DNA of 64,000 nucleotides from positions 1 through 64,000 of the forward strand of contig CAZKRM010000011.1 in NCBI GenBank assembly GCA_964555285.1, in the 5' to 3' direction. Origin of the DNA: JBBIQV01 sp964555285 (GTDB lineage Bacteria > Nitrospirota > Nitrospiria > Nitrospirales > Nitrospiraceae). Positions 7,532 to 16,627 of this stretch are shown piece by piece (position 1 is the stretch's first letter; every line of letters starts with the position of its first letter). The translations under genes and the position numbers were made by a program. The notes below the pieces were generated by a model. That model made no database searches. It saw only the letters and a program-made list of their open reading frames with translations, and was not told where the DNA came from.

Positions 7532-8308
7532 ATGGCCGCGATGCTTCATCCCCTGGCTGCCCATCTGAGTACGGTCAAGCGCCGCCTGTATATCGTCGGG
7601 GCGACGCTGTTCGCCGCGTTTGCCCTGACGTTTGCCTACTCGGCAGAGATGGTGGCATGGCTTAACCGGCCCTTCCCCAATCAGTTGGTGTTCTACGGGC
7701 CGACGGAAGCGCTCTTTGCGGCCATCAAGGTGTCGTTCCTGGCCGGGATCGTGCTCAGCCTGCCGGTCGTCTTCTATCACTTCTGGAAGTTCATCGAGCC
7801 GGCGCTGCTCCCCAAAGAACAGCGCTGGGCGATCCCATTGTTTCTCCTGGCAGGGGGTCTGTTCGCACTCGGGCTGGTGTTTTGTAACCTCGTCATCCTG
7901 CCGCTGGTGATCGACTTCTTTGTCAGTTTCGGTATGGATCGGGATATCACTCCCGCGCTCGGGGTCGGGACCTACATCGATTTTAATGTGAAATTTCTGC
8001 TGATCTTCGGGTGCGCGTTCGAGCTACCGCTGGTGCTGACGCTGCTTGCGCGTGTCGGGGTGGTCTCGGCGCAGGTGCTCGCTCGCTACCGGAAACATGC
8101 GATCCTCGCCTGTTTGATTCTGTCGGCAGTGGTCACGCCGGATGCGACGCTGTTTACGATGCTGCTCATGGCGGTGCCGCTGATGATCTTGTACGAGATC
8201 GGTATACTCGGGGCGCGCCTGTTCGGTCGGGAGACGCCGGGGGCGTCCGTCGACCTGCCCATGGATCCCGACATCCCGATGGGGACGGCCGGCCATCGGG
8301 TGCGGTAA
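7532..8308 (+). CDS. tatC: Sec-independent protein translocase TatC
   Basis: The 258-residue integral membrane protein has about six hydrophobic segments, as expected for TatC, the receptor for twin-arginine signal peptides. Recognisable family segments are 'FYGPTEALFAAIKVSFLAG' and 'FYHFWKFIEPALLPKEQRWA' in the first periplasmic and cytoplasmic loops, and 'RYRKHAILACLILSAVVTPD' (HAILACLILSAVVTPD) later. No tatA or tatB is in this window. A likely Tat substrate with an RRSFLK signal is encoded at 34517. Confidence 0.95.
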   Translation: MAAMLHPLAAHLSTVKRRLYIVGATLFAAFALTFAYSAEMVAWLNRPFPNQLVFYGPTEALFAAIKVSFLAGIVLSLPVVFYHFWKFIEPALLPKEQRWAIPLFLLAGGLFALGLVFCNLVILPLVIDFFVSFGMDRDITPALGVGTYIDFNVKFLLIFGCAFELPLVLTLLARVGVVSAQVLARYRKHAILACLILSAVVTPDATLFTMLLMAVPLMILYEIGILGARLFGRETPGASVDLPMDPDIPMGTAGHRVR

Positions 8309-8320
8309 ATTGAAAGTAAA

Positions 8321-8386
8321 AAGGTAAAAGTAAAAAGTGAAAAGTTCTCTCCTTCATTTTGCCGTGTGCCTTTTAACTTTTGCCTT
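8321..8386. repeat. A/T-rich inverted repeat running into a signal-peptide region
   Basis: AAGGTAAAAGTAAAAAG (8321-8337) faces CCTTTTAACTTTTGCCTT (8369-8386), whose complement matches apart from one added base and one change. The left arm is in the tatC-propeller gap. The right arm encodes LLTFAL inside the signal peptide of the next gene. The composition differs strongly from the surrounding GC-rich sequence. Confidence 0.6.
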
Positions 8387-9353
8387 ATCCAGTTGGGTCG
8401 GCCCAGTGGCGGCTGTTGAGCAACTTCCTGAAGTGGCTGTCAGTGTGCAGGCATTGACGGCTGTGGGGAAGGAAACCGTCTACGCGGGGTCGTTCGGCAT
8501 GGGCATGTTCCGGAGCGAGGATCGAGGAGGGGTCTGGGCTCCATCCAACGACGGTCTGACGGACCCATTCGTGTTGTGCCTGGCCGCCGGACGAGATGGT
8601 GTGGTGTACGCAGGAACGTTCCGCGGGGGCGTGTTCCGCACGCGCGACAATGGAAAGAGCTGGCAGGCGATCAATGCCGGTCTAAAACGACTCGAGATCA
8701 AGGCCTTGCTCGTCGTCGGCGAGGTGATCTATGCGGGTACCGGCGACGGTGTGTACCGCCTGAGCCAACCCGGTGATCGGTGGGTTGTCGTCACGGAAGG
8801 ACTCACGGAGATTCTGGTGCATGCGTTGGCTCGGTCGGCAGACGGAACCTTGTTTGCCGGTACGTCGGGCAAGGGTGTATTGCGATACAGAGAGCACTCC
8901 TCCGGATGGTTGCGTATGCGCCACGGGCTCAAAGATCATGAAGGCATGGTGGAGAATTTCATCCGTGTGCTGGCGATCGACAAGGAGCAGAGCGTCTATG
9001 CCGGCACGTTCGACGGCGGCGTGTTCCGCAGCGTAGATGGAGGCGAGACATGGCGGCCGATCAGCCGGGCGCTCCCGAACGATTCCATTCGGGGGATCGT
9101 CAGCAACGAACGGGGGTTGTTCGTCGCGACCGGCCGTGGCATTTACAAGACCGTCGATAAGGGGCGTCAGTGGTTGCCGCTGAATAAGGGGCTCGGCAAT
9201 CTGGCTGTCCAGGTGTTGGTAGAGTCCGGCAGCGGATCGTTGTATGCGGGAACGACCTCAGGCGTCTTCCGCAGTGATGACGATGGAGGGGCCTGGGTGT
9301 CCGTCAACGAGGGGCTGCAAGGCGGGATGGTGTCGCCATTCCGATTCCAATGA
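8337..9353 (+). CDS. Secreted beta-propeller (sortilin/BNR-like repeats)
   Basis: The 338-residue protein starts with a signal peptide ending near 'GPVAA'. The rest consists of about seven repeats built on 'VYAGTxxGGVFRSxDxGxxW', for example VYAGTFRGGVFRTRDNG and VYAGTFDGGVFRSVDGG. Such Asp-box/BNR repeats form six- or seven-bladed propellers in the periplasm or on the surface; ligand and role are unknown. The GTG start at 8337 lies inside an A-rich repeat and no clear ribosome-binding site is seen, so the start is uncertain by a few residues. A related YCF48-like propeller is encoded at 58340. Confidence 0.75.
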   Translation: MKSSLLHFAVCLLTFALSSWVGPVAAVEQLPEVAVSVQALTAVGKETVYAGSFGMGMFRSEDRGGVWAPSNDGLTDPFVLCLAAGRDGVVYAGTFRGGVFRTRDNGKSWQAINAGLKRLEIKALLVVGEVIYAGTGDGVYRLSQPGDRWVVVTEGLTEILVHALARSADGTLFAGTSGKGVLRYREHSSGWLRMRHGLKDHEGMVENFIRVLAIDKEQSVYAGTFDGGVFRSVDGGETWRPISRALPNDSIRGIVSNERGLFVATGRGIYKTVDKGRQWLPLNKGLGNLAVQVLVESGSGSLYAGTTSGVFRSDDDGGAWVSVNEGLQGGMVSPFRFQ

Positions 9354-9368
9354 ACTGAAAGGAGTAGC

Positions 9369-9881
9369 ATGTCAGAGACGAGCGACGAGGTGCAGGCGAC
9401 CATTCGAGTGACGAGCAAAGGGCAGGCGTTAGGGGACATGGTGCTCCGTTTCTTTCCCGACGTGGCGCCAGGACACGTGAAGAATTTCACCAAGCTGGCA
9501 AAGGAAGGGTTCTACAACGGCACGACCTTCCACCGCGTGATTCCCGGCTTCATGATTCAAGGGGGCGATCCGAACAGTAAGAATCCGGATCGAGCCATGC
9601 ACGGGATGGGTGGGCCTGGTCACAGGGTCAAGGCCGAATTCAACAGCCGACCGCACAAGCGCGGCACGCTCTCCATGGCGAGGTCTAACGATCCCGACAG
9701 CGCGGGGTCGCAGTTCTTCATCTGCGTGGCCGATGCCAATTTCCTCGACTGGCAGTACACGGCTTTCGGCGAGGTGGTCAGCGGGATGGAGGTGGCCGAC
9801 AACGTGGTAAACATGAAACGCGATGGGCGGGACAACCCGCTGGAACGCGTCGAGATGACGGTCTCGATCAGTGAGGAGTGA
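9369..9881 (+). CDS. Peptidyl-prolyl cis-trans isomerase, cyclophilin type
   Basis: The 170-residue protein is a single cyclophilin domain. Active-site segments are 'FHRVIPGFMIQGGDP' (catalytic Arg in FHR, about residue 57), 'GTLSMARSNDPDSAGSQFFI' (MARSNDPDSAGSQFFI) and 'LDWQYTAFGEVV'. It has no signal peptide, so it probably acts in the cytoplasm. The start follows AAAGGAG. It lies between two genes for secreted proteins. Confidence 0.93.
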   Translation: MSETSDEVQATIRVTSKGQALGDMVLRFFPDVAPGHVKNFTKLAKEGFYNGTTFHRVIPGFMIQGGDPNSKNPDRAMHGMGGPGHRVKAEFNSRPHKRGTLSMARSNDPDSAGSQFFICVADANFLDWQYTAFGEVVSGMEVADNVVNMKRDGRDNPLERVEMTVSISEE

Positions 9882-9991
9882 AGGGTAAACGGTAAGGGGT
9901 GAGGAGTTAGGGGTGAGGCGTGAAAAAAACGGTTCATTCGTTCTTTTCTTGGTACGTCTGATCGCCTTACCCTTTACCCCTTACCCCTTAC
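9881..9991. repeat. G-rich/C-rich inverted repeat around a lipoprotein gene start
   Basis: GGGTAAACGGTAAGGGG and further GTGAGG/TTAGGGG units (9883-9915) face a C-rich arm CTTTACCCCTTACCCC (9972-9987). The two would pair as an imperfect long stem. The right arm lies inside the next gene and encodes LPFTPYPLL of its signal sequence. Confidence 0.55.
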
Positions 9992-10686
9992 TCGTCGCCT
10001 TTTTGGCGACGACAATCGGCTGCGCTATTCCGCAAGTTCCTGCTCGAACGGTCTACGAAGATCCTGTCAACTATGTCCGTTTGGAAATCGACGCGGCCGT
10101 TCTGCCGGAATGGCCGCCGAGCGCACATAGCCACCCTGCCTCCATCAGCGCGGAGGAGATGACGCGTGTCCTCGAAGGTGTGACGGTACAAGAACACCGC
10201 ATGAGAATTCAGCGATGGTTTCAAGGCGAGGCGCCCAAGGTGCCGGCGTTCGATGAGGAGGATGTCGCACTCCTGGCGCCGCGGCTCTCCGGGGCGTTGG
10301 CGCAGGCGCGGCAGAACGAGCGGGTGACCTTTTACCTCAGCAAGCCACAAACCTCGGTGAAACGCATCGTCACGTCCGGCGGGCTGTATGTCCGGGGAAC
10401 CGAGTTGCACTTCTTGTTGGGCAACTGGCAGATCGTGTACGGGATTCCGGCCTATGGCATGATCTACGATCGTCGTTACCCCATGAGTCCGACCGGACCC
10501 AAAGGCTTCGATCTCTTTTTCGACCTGGAGCAGGCAGTCGTCAAACAAGAGACGAGCCTGTGGGACAAGGTGCTGGCGAATGAGAAGGACGAACTCGTCA
10601 TCGACATCAGGAAGGTCTTTCCCGGTCCCTCGGTATCCCGTTCGTCCTCGTTACCGGATGGTGGGATCAACCGTCAGCTGAGCTGA
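9913..10686 (+). CDS. Envelope lipoprotein, paralogue of the one at 26473
   Basis: The 257-residue protein has a GTG start and a signal sequence ending in the lipobox TTIGC (about residue 37). The mature part is unrecognised. It shares a clear stretch with the product of 26473-27147: 'SHP..I..EE..RVLEG..', 'R....WF..EAPK', then an acidic segment and 'L.P.L..AL..A...ERV.F....P'. The C-terminal half diverges. The paralogue lies in the molybdate region, so an envelope role is likely, but nothing shows the substrate. It converges with the TolC-like gene and the two coding ends overlap by 36 bases. Confidence 0.65.
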   Translation: MRREKNGSFVLFLVRLIALPFTPYPLLVAFLATTIGCAIPQVPARTVYEDPVNYVRLEIDAAVLPEWPPSAHSHPASISAEEMTRVLEGVTVQEHRMRIQRWFQGEAPKVPAFDEEDVALLAPRLSGALAQARQNERVTFYLSKPQTSVKRIVTSGGLYVRGTELHFLLGNWQIVYGIPAYGMIYDRRYPMSPTGPKGFDLFFDLEQAVVKQETSLWDKVLANEKDELVIDIRKVFPGPSVSRSSSLPDGGINRQLS

Positions 10687-12024
10687 GCCTCCCGCCGCAT
10701 AGGCCAACGTGACCTCCGCCACTTTGTAGTCGTATTGGGCTTCCGCCAGCCGCGTTTGCGCCGCCGTGACGGCGACCTCCGATTGCGTCACCTCCACCAC
10801 CGTCCCGAGGCCGAGCTTGTAGCGCTGTTTCGACAGCTGCAACGCTTCTTGCGCCGTCTTGACCTGCTCCTCTGCCAACTTAATCTGTTGAACGAAGGTG
10901 ACCGTATCCAGATAGGCGTTTGTGACCTGTTGCGTGAGGGCCTGTTCGATATTCACGCTGGCGGCCGAGGCGGCAACCTGTTGGGCGCTCGCCTCCCGGA
11001 CCTGATTTTCGATGAGAAAGCCGGTGAAGAGCGGCATGGATACCAGCGCGCCGGCTGCCCACCAGCCGCCGGTCTGGACATTGCGGCTCGTATCGAACGT
11101 TTCGTAGTCGCCGGCGCTCGCGATCGCGGAAATGGTTGGGAGGTACTGGCTTTTCGTCGCGCGGAGCTTGGCATCGGCCGAGGCGACCTGTTCCTTCGCG
11201 CGTTTGAGTTCCGGATGGGACAAACTGTCGCTGATGAGCGTTTCCAGCGGGCGGGTCGGTTTGACTTCGATGGGGATGTCTTCCAGCACGTAATCTTCTC
11301 GGCCCACCACGCCCATCGCCCGATTGAGGTCCGCATAGCTGGACTTCAGATCGTTGCGGCTTCGAACCAGGAAGGACTCCGCATTGACGAGTTCCACGCG
11401 TACGAGGTTCCAATCCAGCTTGGATTTGAGTTGTTGGCGGTAGAGCGCCTCGATCTGGCCGGCGATCAGCCCTCGTTCGCGAACGGTTTCTTCGGCGATC
11501 TGCACGAGTCGGCGTCGTTTGAGACTGATCAAGTAGGAGCGCTGGACCTGCAGGATGACGATCGCGCGTCTGGCATTCACGTCCTGTTCCTGAGCACGCT
11601 CGGCCAATTTCGATGATTCGACCAAGTTGCTGGTAAACCCGAAGTCGTACAGGCGCTGGCTGGCCAGCACGCCGGCGGTGTACGAGCTCAAGTTCTGTTG
11701 GAGGAGGCCTCCCGCCGGGGTGACGAACCGCGGATTGATGCGGCCCGCGCCGGCTGCGCTATCTGCGTTCGCGTAGACCTGAGGATAATACAGGGAGCGT
11801 GTCTGTTCGGTTCTTGCTTCGGACGCCTTCAGATTCGCCGCGCCCTCCTGGACGACAGGGTGTTGCTGAAGGGCGATATCGAGCGCTTGCTGCAGACCCA
11901 GAAAACTCCCGCGAGGGGGCGGTTCCGATGCGAGCTTGAGCGGCTGCGCGGCTGTGGGGACCGGCCGGTCGAGAGCGGTGAGGATGGCGAAGGCGATCAC
12001 GCTTCGTGCGATTGCGTTATGCAT
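10651..12024 (-). CDS. TolC-like outer-membrane efflux protein
   Basis: The 457-residue protein has a signal peptide ending near 'PTAAQ' and two OEP repeats, with typical coiled-coil text such as 'ALQLSKQRYKLGLGTVVEVTQ' (SKQRYKLGLGTVVEVTQSE) at the C-terminus. It would form the trimeric outer-membrane channel for the RND pump encoded upstream. AAGGAG precedes the ATG. It is the last gene of a receiver-pump-adaptor-channel operon; the gap to the adaptor gene is about 40 bases. Substrate is unknown. Confidence 0.9.
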   Translation of the reverse strand: MHNAIARSVIAFAILTALDRPVPTAAQPLKLASEPPPRGSFLGLQQALDIALQQHPVVQEGAANLKASEARTEQTRSLYYPQVYANADSAAGAGRINPRFVTPAGGLLQQNLSSYTAGVLASQRLYDFGFTSNLVESSKLAERAQEQDVNARRAIVILQVQRSYLISLKRRRLVQIAEETVRERGLIAGQIEALYRQQLKSKLDWNLVRVELVNAESFLVRSRNDLKSSYADLNRAMGVVGREDYVLEDIPIEVKPTRPLETLISDSLSHPELKRAKEQVASADAKLRATKSQYLPTISAIASAGDYETFDTSRNVQTGGWWAAGALVSMPLFTGFLIENQVREASAQQVAASAASVNIEQALTQQVTNAYLDTVTFVQQIKLAEEQVKTAQEALQLSKQRYKLGLGTVVEVTQSEVAVTAAQTRLAEAQYDYKVAEVTLAYAAGGSAQLTVDPTIR

Positions 12025-12065
12025 GGCGTCTCCTTCTCGTCATGTCTTGTATCGGGTGCGTAGAC

Positions 12066-13358
12066 TCATCGATGATGGTTGGGCGTCGCGTTTCCCGAGG
12101 CTGGTGCCGTTGGGTCAGGAGATCCAGCGGAGCGGCGTTCGAACTTTTGGACGGCCGGCTTCGCCTCCGGCAGGTTGAACGGGGACGTGTGGACGGGAGA
12201 GCCGTCCAGCAGTTTTCGCTTGCCGACGACCACGACTTCTTCGTCACCGGACAGACCAGAAGTCATTTCCATCCAACGACCGTCGCTGATCCCGGTTTGC
12301 ACCGGAACCGACTTCGCGTGCCCTTGATCCACGACGAAGACGGACTTGCCCTTCGGCCCACTGATGACGGCTTGCGGCGGTAGGACCAGCGCGTTGGGAA
12401 TTTCGCGCAGCCCGAGCGACGCCTCGGCAAACGTGCCGGGGCGCAGCGCGTGATCCGGGTTCGGGAGATCGATCTCGACGAGCAGGCTGCGCGTCGAAGG
12501 GTCCAACGCCAACGTCGAGCGGGTGATCGTCCCTGTAAAGGAACGACCGGGGAGTTCCTTCAGGCTGACAGAGGCTTTCGTTTTTCCCGGCACCACCCAG
12601 GGCGAATCGTCTTGCGGAACGTTCGTGTAGACGCGCACGGTGTTGAGATCCATGATCGTAAACAGCGGAATGGCGCCGGTCGCGGAAGCCGTCGCGACCT
12701 GGATCAGTGCGCCGGGATCGGCGAAGCGGGCCGTGATGATCCCGTCATAGGGCGCGCGGACCTTGGTGTAGTCGCGAAGCGCTTCCCGCTGCTCGACCAA
12801 GTGTTTGGCTCCCTGGTAGGCTGCCTCTGCGACATCGACATCTTGTTTGGCGATCACATCCGGCGATTCCTTCCAGACTTTGGCCAGTCGTTCGTACGTC
12901 AGCTTCTTAATTTTGTAGTCGGACACCGCCTGGTGGTATTGCTCTTCCACTTCAGGCGCATCGATGATCGCCAGGACCTGATCTTTCTTGGCCGCGTCGC
13001 CCTTGTCGGGGCCGATCCATTTCAAATAGCCGGACACTTTGGCATAGAGCGTGGTCTGGTAGAGCGGCGAGATGTTCGCCGGGAGCGTGACCGTGTAGAT
13101 CAGATCGCGGCGAGTGGGTTTTGTGATCTGCACATCCACCGGCGCGCTGTCGCTGTGTGCAGCGGGTGGCAGCGAGTCCTGATAGGAATCGGCTGAGGGA
13201 GCGCTGCCGGGCGTGGCTGGCGGCCTGCGTTCCTCGGTTCGTTGGGCGTAGAGATAGACTCCGATAGCCAGCGCCGTGATCGCGCCCACGACTACGACGG
13301 GAAGCCAGCCGCGATTCGAGGCGTGCGAATGAGAGGCCTGCTCGTCGAGGTGGTCCAT
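12066..13358 (-). CDS. RND efflux periplasmic adaptor (membrane fusion protein)
   Basis: The 430-residue protein has one N-terminal membrane segment (about 20-40, LPVVVVGAITALAIGVYLY) and no lipobox. It follows the HlyD/AcrA plan: a lipoyl half-motif 'AKVSGYLKWIGPDKGDAAKK', an alpha-hairpin, the second half 'VRAPYDGIITARFADPGALI' and a beta-barrel. It links the inner-membrane pump to the outer-membrane channel. Its start codon overlaps the pump stop codon by one base (TAATG). Confidence 0.92.
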   Translation of the reverse strand: MDHLDEQASHSHASNRGWLPVVVVGAITALAIGVYLYAQRTEERRPPATPGSAPSADSYQDSLPPAAHSDSAPVDVQITKPTRRDLIYTVTLPANISPLYQTTLYAKVSGYLKWIGPDKGDAAKKDQVLAIIDAPEVEEQYHQAVSDYKIKKLTYERLAKVWKESPDVIAKQDVDVAEAAYQGAKHLVEQREALRDYTKVRAPYDGIITARFADPGALIQVATASATGAIPLFTIMDLNTVRVYTNVPQDDSPWVVPGKTKASVSLKELPGRSFTGTITRSTLALDPSTRSLLVEIDLPNPDHALRPGTFAEASLGLREIPNALVLPPQAVISGPKGKSVFVVDQGHAKSVPVQTGISDGRWMEMTSGLSGDEEVVVVGKRKLLDGSPVHTSPFNLPEAKPAVQKFERRSAGSPDPTAPASGNATPNHHR

Positions 13359-16300
13359 TAGATATCCTCAGAAGTAGCGACGGGTGTCGTGGAGTGAACG
13401 ACGTGAACATGACGCGCAAGGACCACGCTATGCATAACAGGTACGACGACCAGCGTCATGATGGTGGACACCGCGAGGCCGCCGACGACCGCTCGAGCTA
13501 AGGGCACCATGGTTTCGTTGCCTTCGCCGAAGCCTAGCGCCAGCGGCAGCAATCCGAGAATCGTTGCGAGGGCCGTCATCAGAATCGGTCGAATGCGGCG
13601 CGTGCCCGCTTCAAGGACGGCCTGCTCAGCGGTGGCGCCGGCGCGCACCATGCGGTTCGCGAAGTCCACGAGCAGAATGCTGTTGGAGACGACGATGCCC
13701 ATCATCATCAGTGTGCCGATCATGGATTCCACGTTGACCGACGTGTTGGTGACATGCAGCAGCAGCACCGTGCCGATCCATCCCAGCGGGACGGCGACCA
13801 GAATAATCAGGGGATCGATCAGCGACCGGAACAGCCCCACCATCACCAGATAGATGAGCAGCACGGCCAGGGGCAGCGCGAGGGCGAAGTTGCCGATGGC
13901 CGATCGCATATTGGCGACCTCGCCACGGAGCTGCACCGTCACGTCTTTCGGGAGATGGATCGCCGCCAGCACCTGCTCGATCTCCTGCGCGACGCGCCCA
14001 AGGTCGTTACCGACGGGCGTGATCAGCACATCGATCAAGCGCGACAGATCGTAATGGTCCACGGAGTCGGGGCCGGTCTTGAACGTCAAAGCGGCCACAT
14101 CACGGAGGAGCACGGGTGGTCCTCGCCGCTCGTCCCCGGAGGCGTAGAAGCCGTTGGACATCTCCATCTGCCGTCCGGCGAAGGGCGTGTTCTGGAGTGC
14201 CAGGGTCGAGCCGCTTGCGCCCGCCGTGGTGAGCGAGGCCGTCGGGAGCAAGGGCGTGCGGGCGCCGATGATCGGGATGTTGAGCAGGTCCTCGGTTGTG
14301 GTCAGCGACTGTTCCGGATACTGCGCCAGCAGGAAGTAGCCGTTGGCGGTCTTCGGGTCGAGCCAGTAGTTCGGGCTCAGCGCAATGTTCGAACTGATGC
14401 CGGTGATGACGTCCACGATCACACGATCCTGCGTGATGCCATAATAGGCGGCTTTGGTTCGATCGACGTCGATGTGCAGCTCCGGGTAGCTTTTGCCTTG
14501 CTTGATCCGCACGTCCACCGTGTTCTGCACCTGCGCGACTTTCTGTTGAATCTCTTCCGCTACTGAGCGAATGACATCGAGTGTGGGACCTTTCACCTGA
14601 ATGTCGATCGGTGCGCGCAGGCCGAAGTTCAGCACATCGCTGATGATCCCGCCGGTCTGAAACGAGATCTCGACGCCCGGTAACTCCTCGCGCAGTTTGG
14701 ATCGAAGATGCGCGATGTAGTTGTCCGTGTGGCCCTTATGGCCGGTGACGAGGTTCACAAGTACAAAGGCGGTGTGGTTGCCGGTGTTCGGCGCGAAGCG
14801 GGCCGCATCGCCGAAGTAGAGGCCGGTGTTGGAGATCACCTCTTCAAGCTCTTCTTTGGGGATGGCTTCCTGCACCAGCTTTTCAATCTGGGCGACAATC
14901 GCGGTCGTCCTTTCGATCCGCGATCCTTCCGGCGCCGAGACGCTCATGGTGAAATTGCCCGCGTCGATCCTCGGGAAGAACTCCGTGTGCAGCCGAGGGA
15001 GCAGCAGGACGCCGGTGCCGATGAGCGCGAGGAGGGCCAGGCCGATCACGACAGGTTTGAAGCGCAGGCTCGCGCGCAACAGCGGGATGTAGAGCGCGAG
15101 CACAAAGCGGAACCAGCCCGTGGCAGCGGACCCTTCCTCATCGGAGGCGCCGCCATGGCCCTTCTGATAGAAGCGGGCGAGGAGGACCGGCGTCACGGAC
15201 ATCGAGACGGCATAGTCGGCGAGCATGGCGAAGGCCACGGTCATCGCGAGCGGCACGAAGAGATATTTAATGATGCCGGTGAAGAAGACGATGGGGAGGT
15301 ACACGATCAGAATGCAGATGGTCGCCACGAGGATCGGGAGGGTCAGTTCCGTGGCGCTATCCTCTGCGGCCGAGCGCCCGTCCTTGCCCATCTCCAGATG
15401 GCGATGGAGATTTTCTTGAACCACGATGTTGTTGTCGAGCAACGTGCCGATGACGAGCGCGAGCCCGCCCAGGGTCATGATGTTCACGGTCTGACCGGTC
15501 AGATAGAGCGCGACCAATGCGGCCGTGAGTGAGAGCGGGATCGCCAGGCCTACGACGAGCGCCGCTTTGATACTGCTGAGAAAGAGAAAAATCATCAGCC
15601 CCGCCAATCCGGCACCGAGCAGCCCTTCCTTCTGCAGATTGGCAATCGCCTGCCTGATATACAGCGACTGGTCATAGATGAATTTCACCGTCGCGCCGGC
15701 GGGAATCTCCGTCAGTTGCTTGAGCTTGGCGCGCATGCCGTCGGTCACTTCCAGCGTATTCGCGCCTTCCTGCCGCGTGATGGGCAGATAGGTCGCCTCG
15801 CGCCCGTTCACCCGCACGATCGAGGTTTGAATGGCGGCGGAGTCGGCGGCCGTGCCGATATCGCGCACGAAGACCGGGGTCCCGTTCACCACCTTGATGG
15901 GCACGTCGTTGATCTTATCGACGATGTCGATCAAGCTGTTCGAATAGACGTAGTAGTCCAGGTCTCCGATCTTGATGTCGCCGGCCGGGATGATGGCGCT
16001 CTGGGCGTTAATGGCTTTGACGACGTCCGATGGGGACACGCCGCGCGCGAGCATTCGCTGCTGGTCGAGGAAGACGGTGATCTGACGGACTTTCCCGCCG
16101 AGCGGCGGACCAAACGAGATGCCGGGGATGCTCGCAATCTGCTGGCGCACGGTGAAATAGGCCAGGTCGCGTATCTCTTTCGGGCCGAGCGTCTCGCTGC
16201 TCACCGACAAGAGACCGATCGGCAAGCTCGCCACGCCGAACTTATAGACGGACGGGGGATAGACGCCCGGCGGAAGCAGGCGGATGATGCTATAGGCCAG

Positions 16301-16627
16301 GCTGGTCAACTCGGACTGGGCGGAGTCGATGCTGTACTCCGGCTGAAAGAACACTTTGATGTAACTCATGCCGGCCAGCGACTGCGACTCGATATGCTCG
16401 ACGTAGCTCGCTTCGACGAATCGCTGCTCCATGCGGAGTGTAATCGCCCCTTCCATCTCGCTGGGGCTCAAGCCGCGATAGAACGTCGTGACGAGAATGG
16501 TCGGAATCTTGATCTCCGGGAAGATGTCCACCCGCATCTTTTGATAGGACACGGCCCCGAGCACGAGCACGATCATGCAGATCGCGAAGACGGCGTAGGG
16601 ATTCTTGAGCGCCGCGCGGGTCAGCAT
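13358..16627 (-). CDS. RND-family efflux pump inner-membrane subunit
   Basis: The 1089-residue protein is a full-length HAE1-type RND transporter with twelve membrane segments in the usual 1+5+1+5 order and two large periplasmic loops. Recognisable parts are 'RMEQRFVEASYVEHIESQS', TM4 with the proton-relay aspartate in 'GTLLDNNIVVQENLHRHLE', and the C-terminal 'GTRRIRPILMTALATILGLL'. It has the divided sequence type seen in multidrug or organic-solvent pumps rather than in CusA, but the substrate cannot be named. Its start overlaps the end of the upstream receiver gene by seven bases. Confidence 0.93.
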   Translation of the reverse strand: MLTRAALKNPYAVFAICMIVLVLGAVSYQKMRVDIFPEIKIPTILVTTFYRGLSPSEMEGAITLRMEQRFVEASYVEHIESQSLAGMSYIKVFFQPEYSIDSAQSELTSLAYSIIRLLPPGVYPPSVYKFGVASLPIGLLSVSSETLGPKEIRDLAYFTVRQQIASIPGISFGPPLGGKVRQITVFLDQQRMLARGVSPSDVVKAINAQSAIIPAGDIKIGDLDYYVYSNSLIDIVDKINDVPIKVVNGTPVFVRDIGTAADSAAIQTSIVRVNGREATYLPITRQEGANTLEVTDGMRAKLKQLTEIPAGATVKFIYDQSLYIRQAIANLQKEGLLGAGLAGLMIFLFLSSIKAALVVGLAIPLSLTAALVALYLTGQTVNIMTLGGLALVIGTLLDNNIVVQENLHRHLEMGKDGRSAAEDSATELTLPILVATICILIVYLPIVFFTGIIKYLFVPLAMTVAFAMLADYAVSMSVTPVLLARFYQKGHGGASDEEGSAATGWFRFVLALYIPLLRASLRFKPVVIGLALLALIGTGVLLLPRLHTEFFPRIDAGNFTMSVSAPEGSRIERTTAIVAQIEKLVQEAIPKEELEEVISNTGLYFGDAARFAPNTGNHTAFVLVNLVTGHKGHTDNYIAHLRSKLREELPGVEISFQTGGIISDVLNFGLRAPIDIQVKGPTLDVIRSVAEEIQQKVAQVQNTVDVRIKQGKSYPELHIDVDRTKAAYYGITQDRVIVDVITGISSNIALSPNYWLDPKTANGYFLLAQYPEQSLTTTEDLLNIPIIGARTPLLPTASLTTAGASGSTLALQNTPFAGRQMEMSNGFYASGDERRGPPVLLRDVAALTFKTGPDSVDHYDLSRLIDVLITPVGNDLGRVAQEIEQVLAAIHLPKDVTVQLRGEVANMRSAIGNFALALPLAVLLIYLVMVGLFRSLIDPLIILVAVPLGWIGTVLLLHVTNTSVNVESMIGTLMMMGIVVSNSILLVDFANRMVRAGATAEQAVLEAGTRRIRPILMTALATILGLLPLALGFGEGNETMVPLARAVVGGLAVSTIMTLVVVPVMHSVVLARHVHVVHSTTPVATSEDI

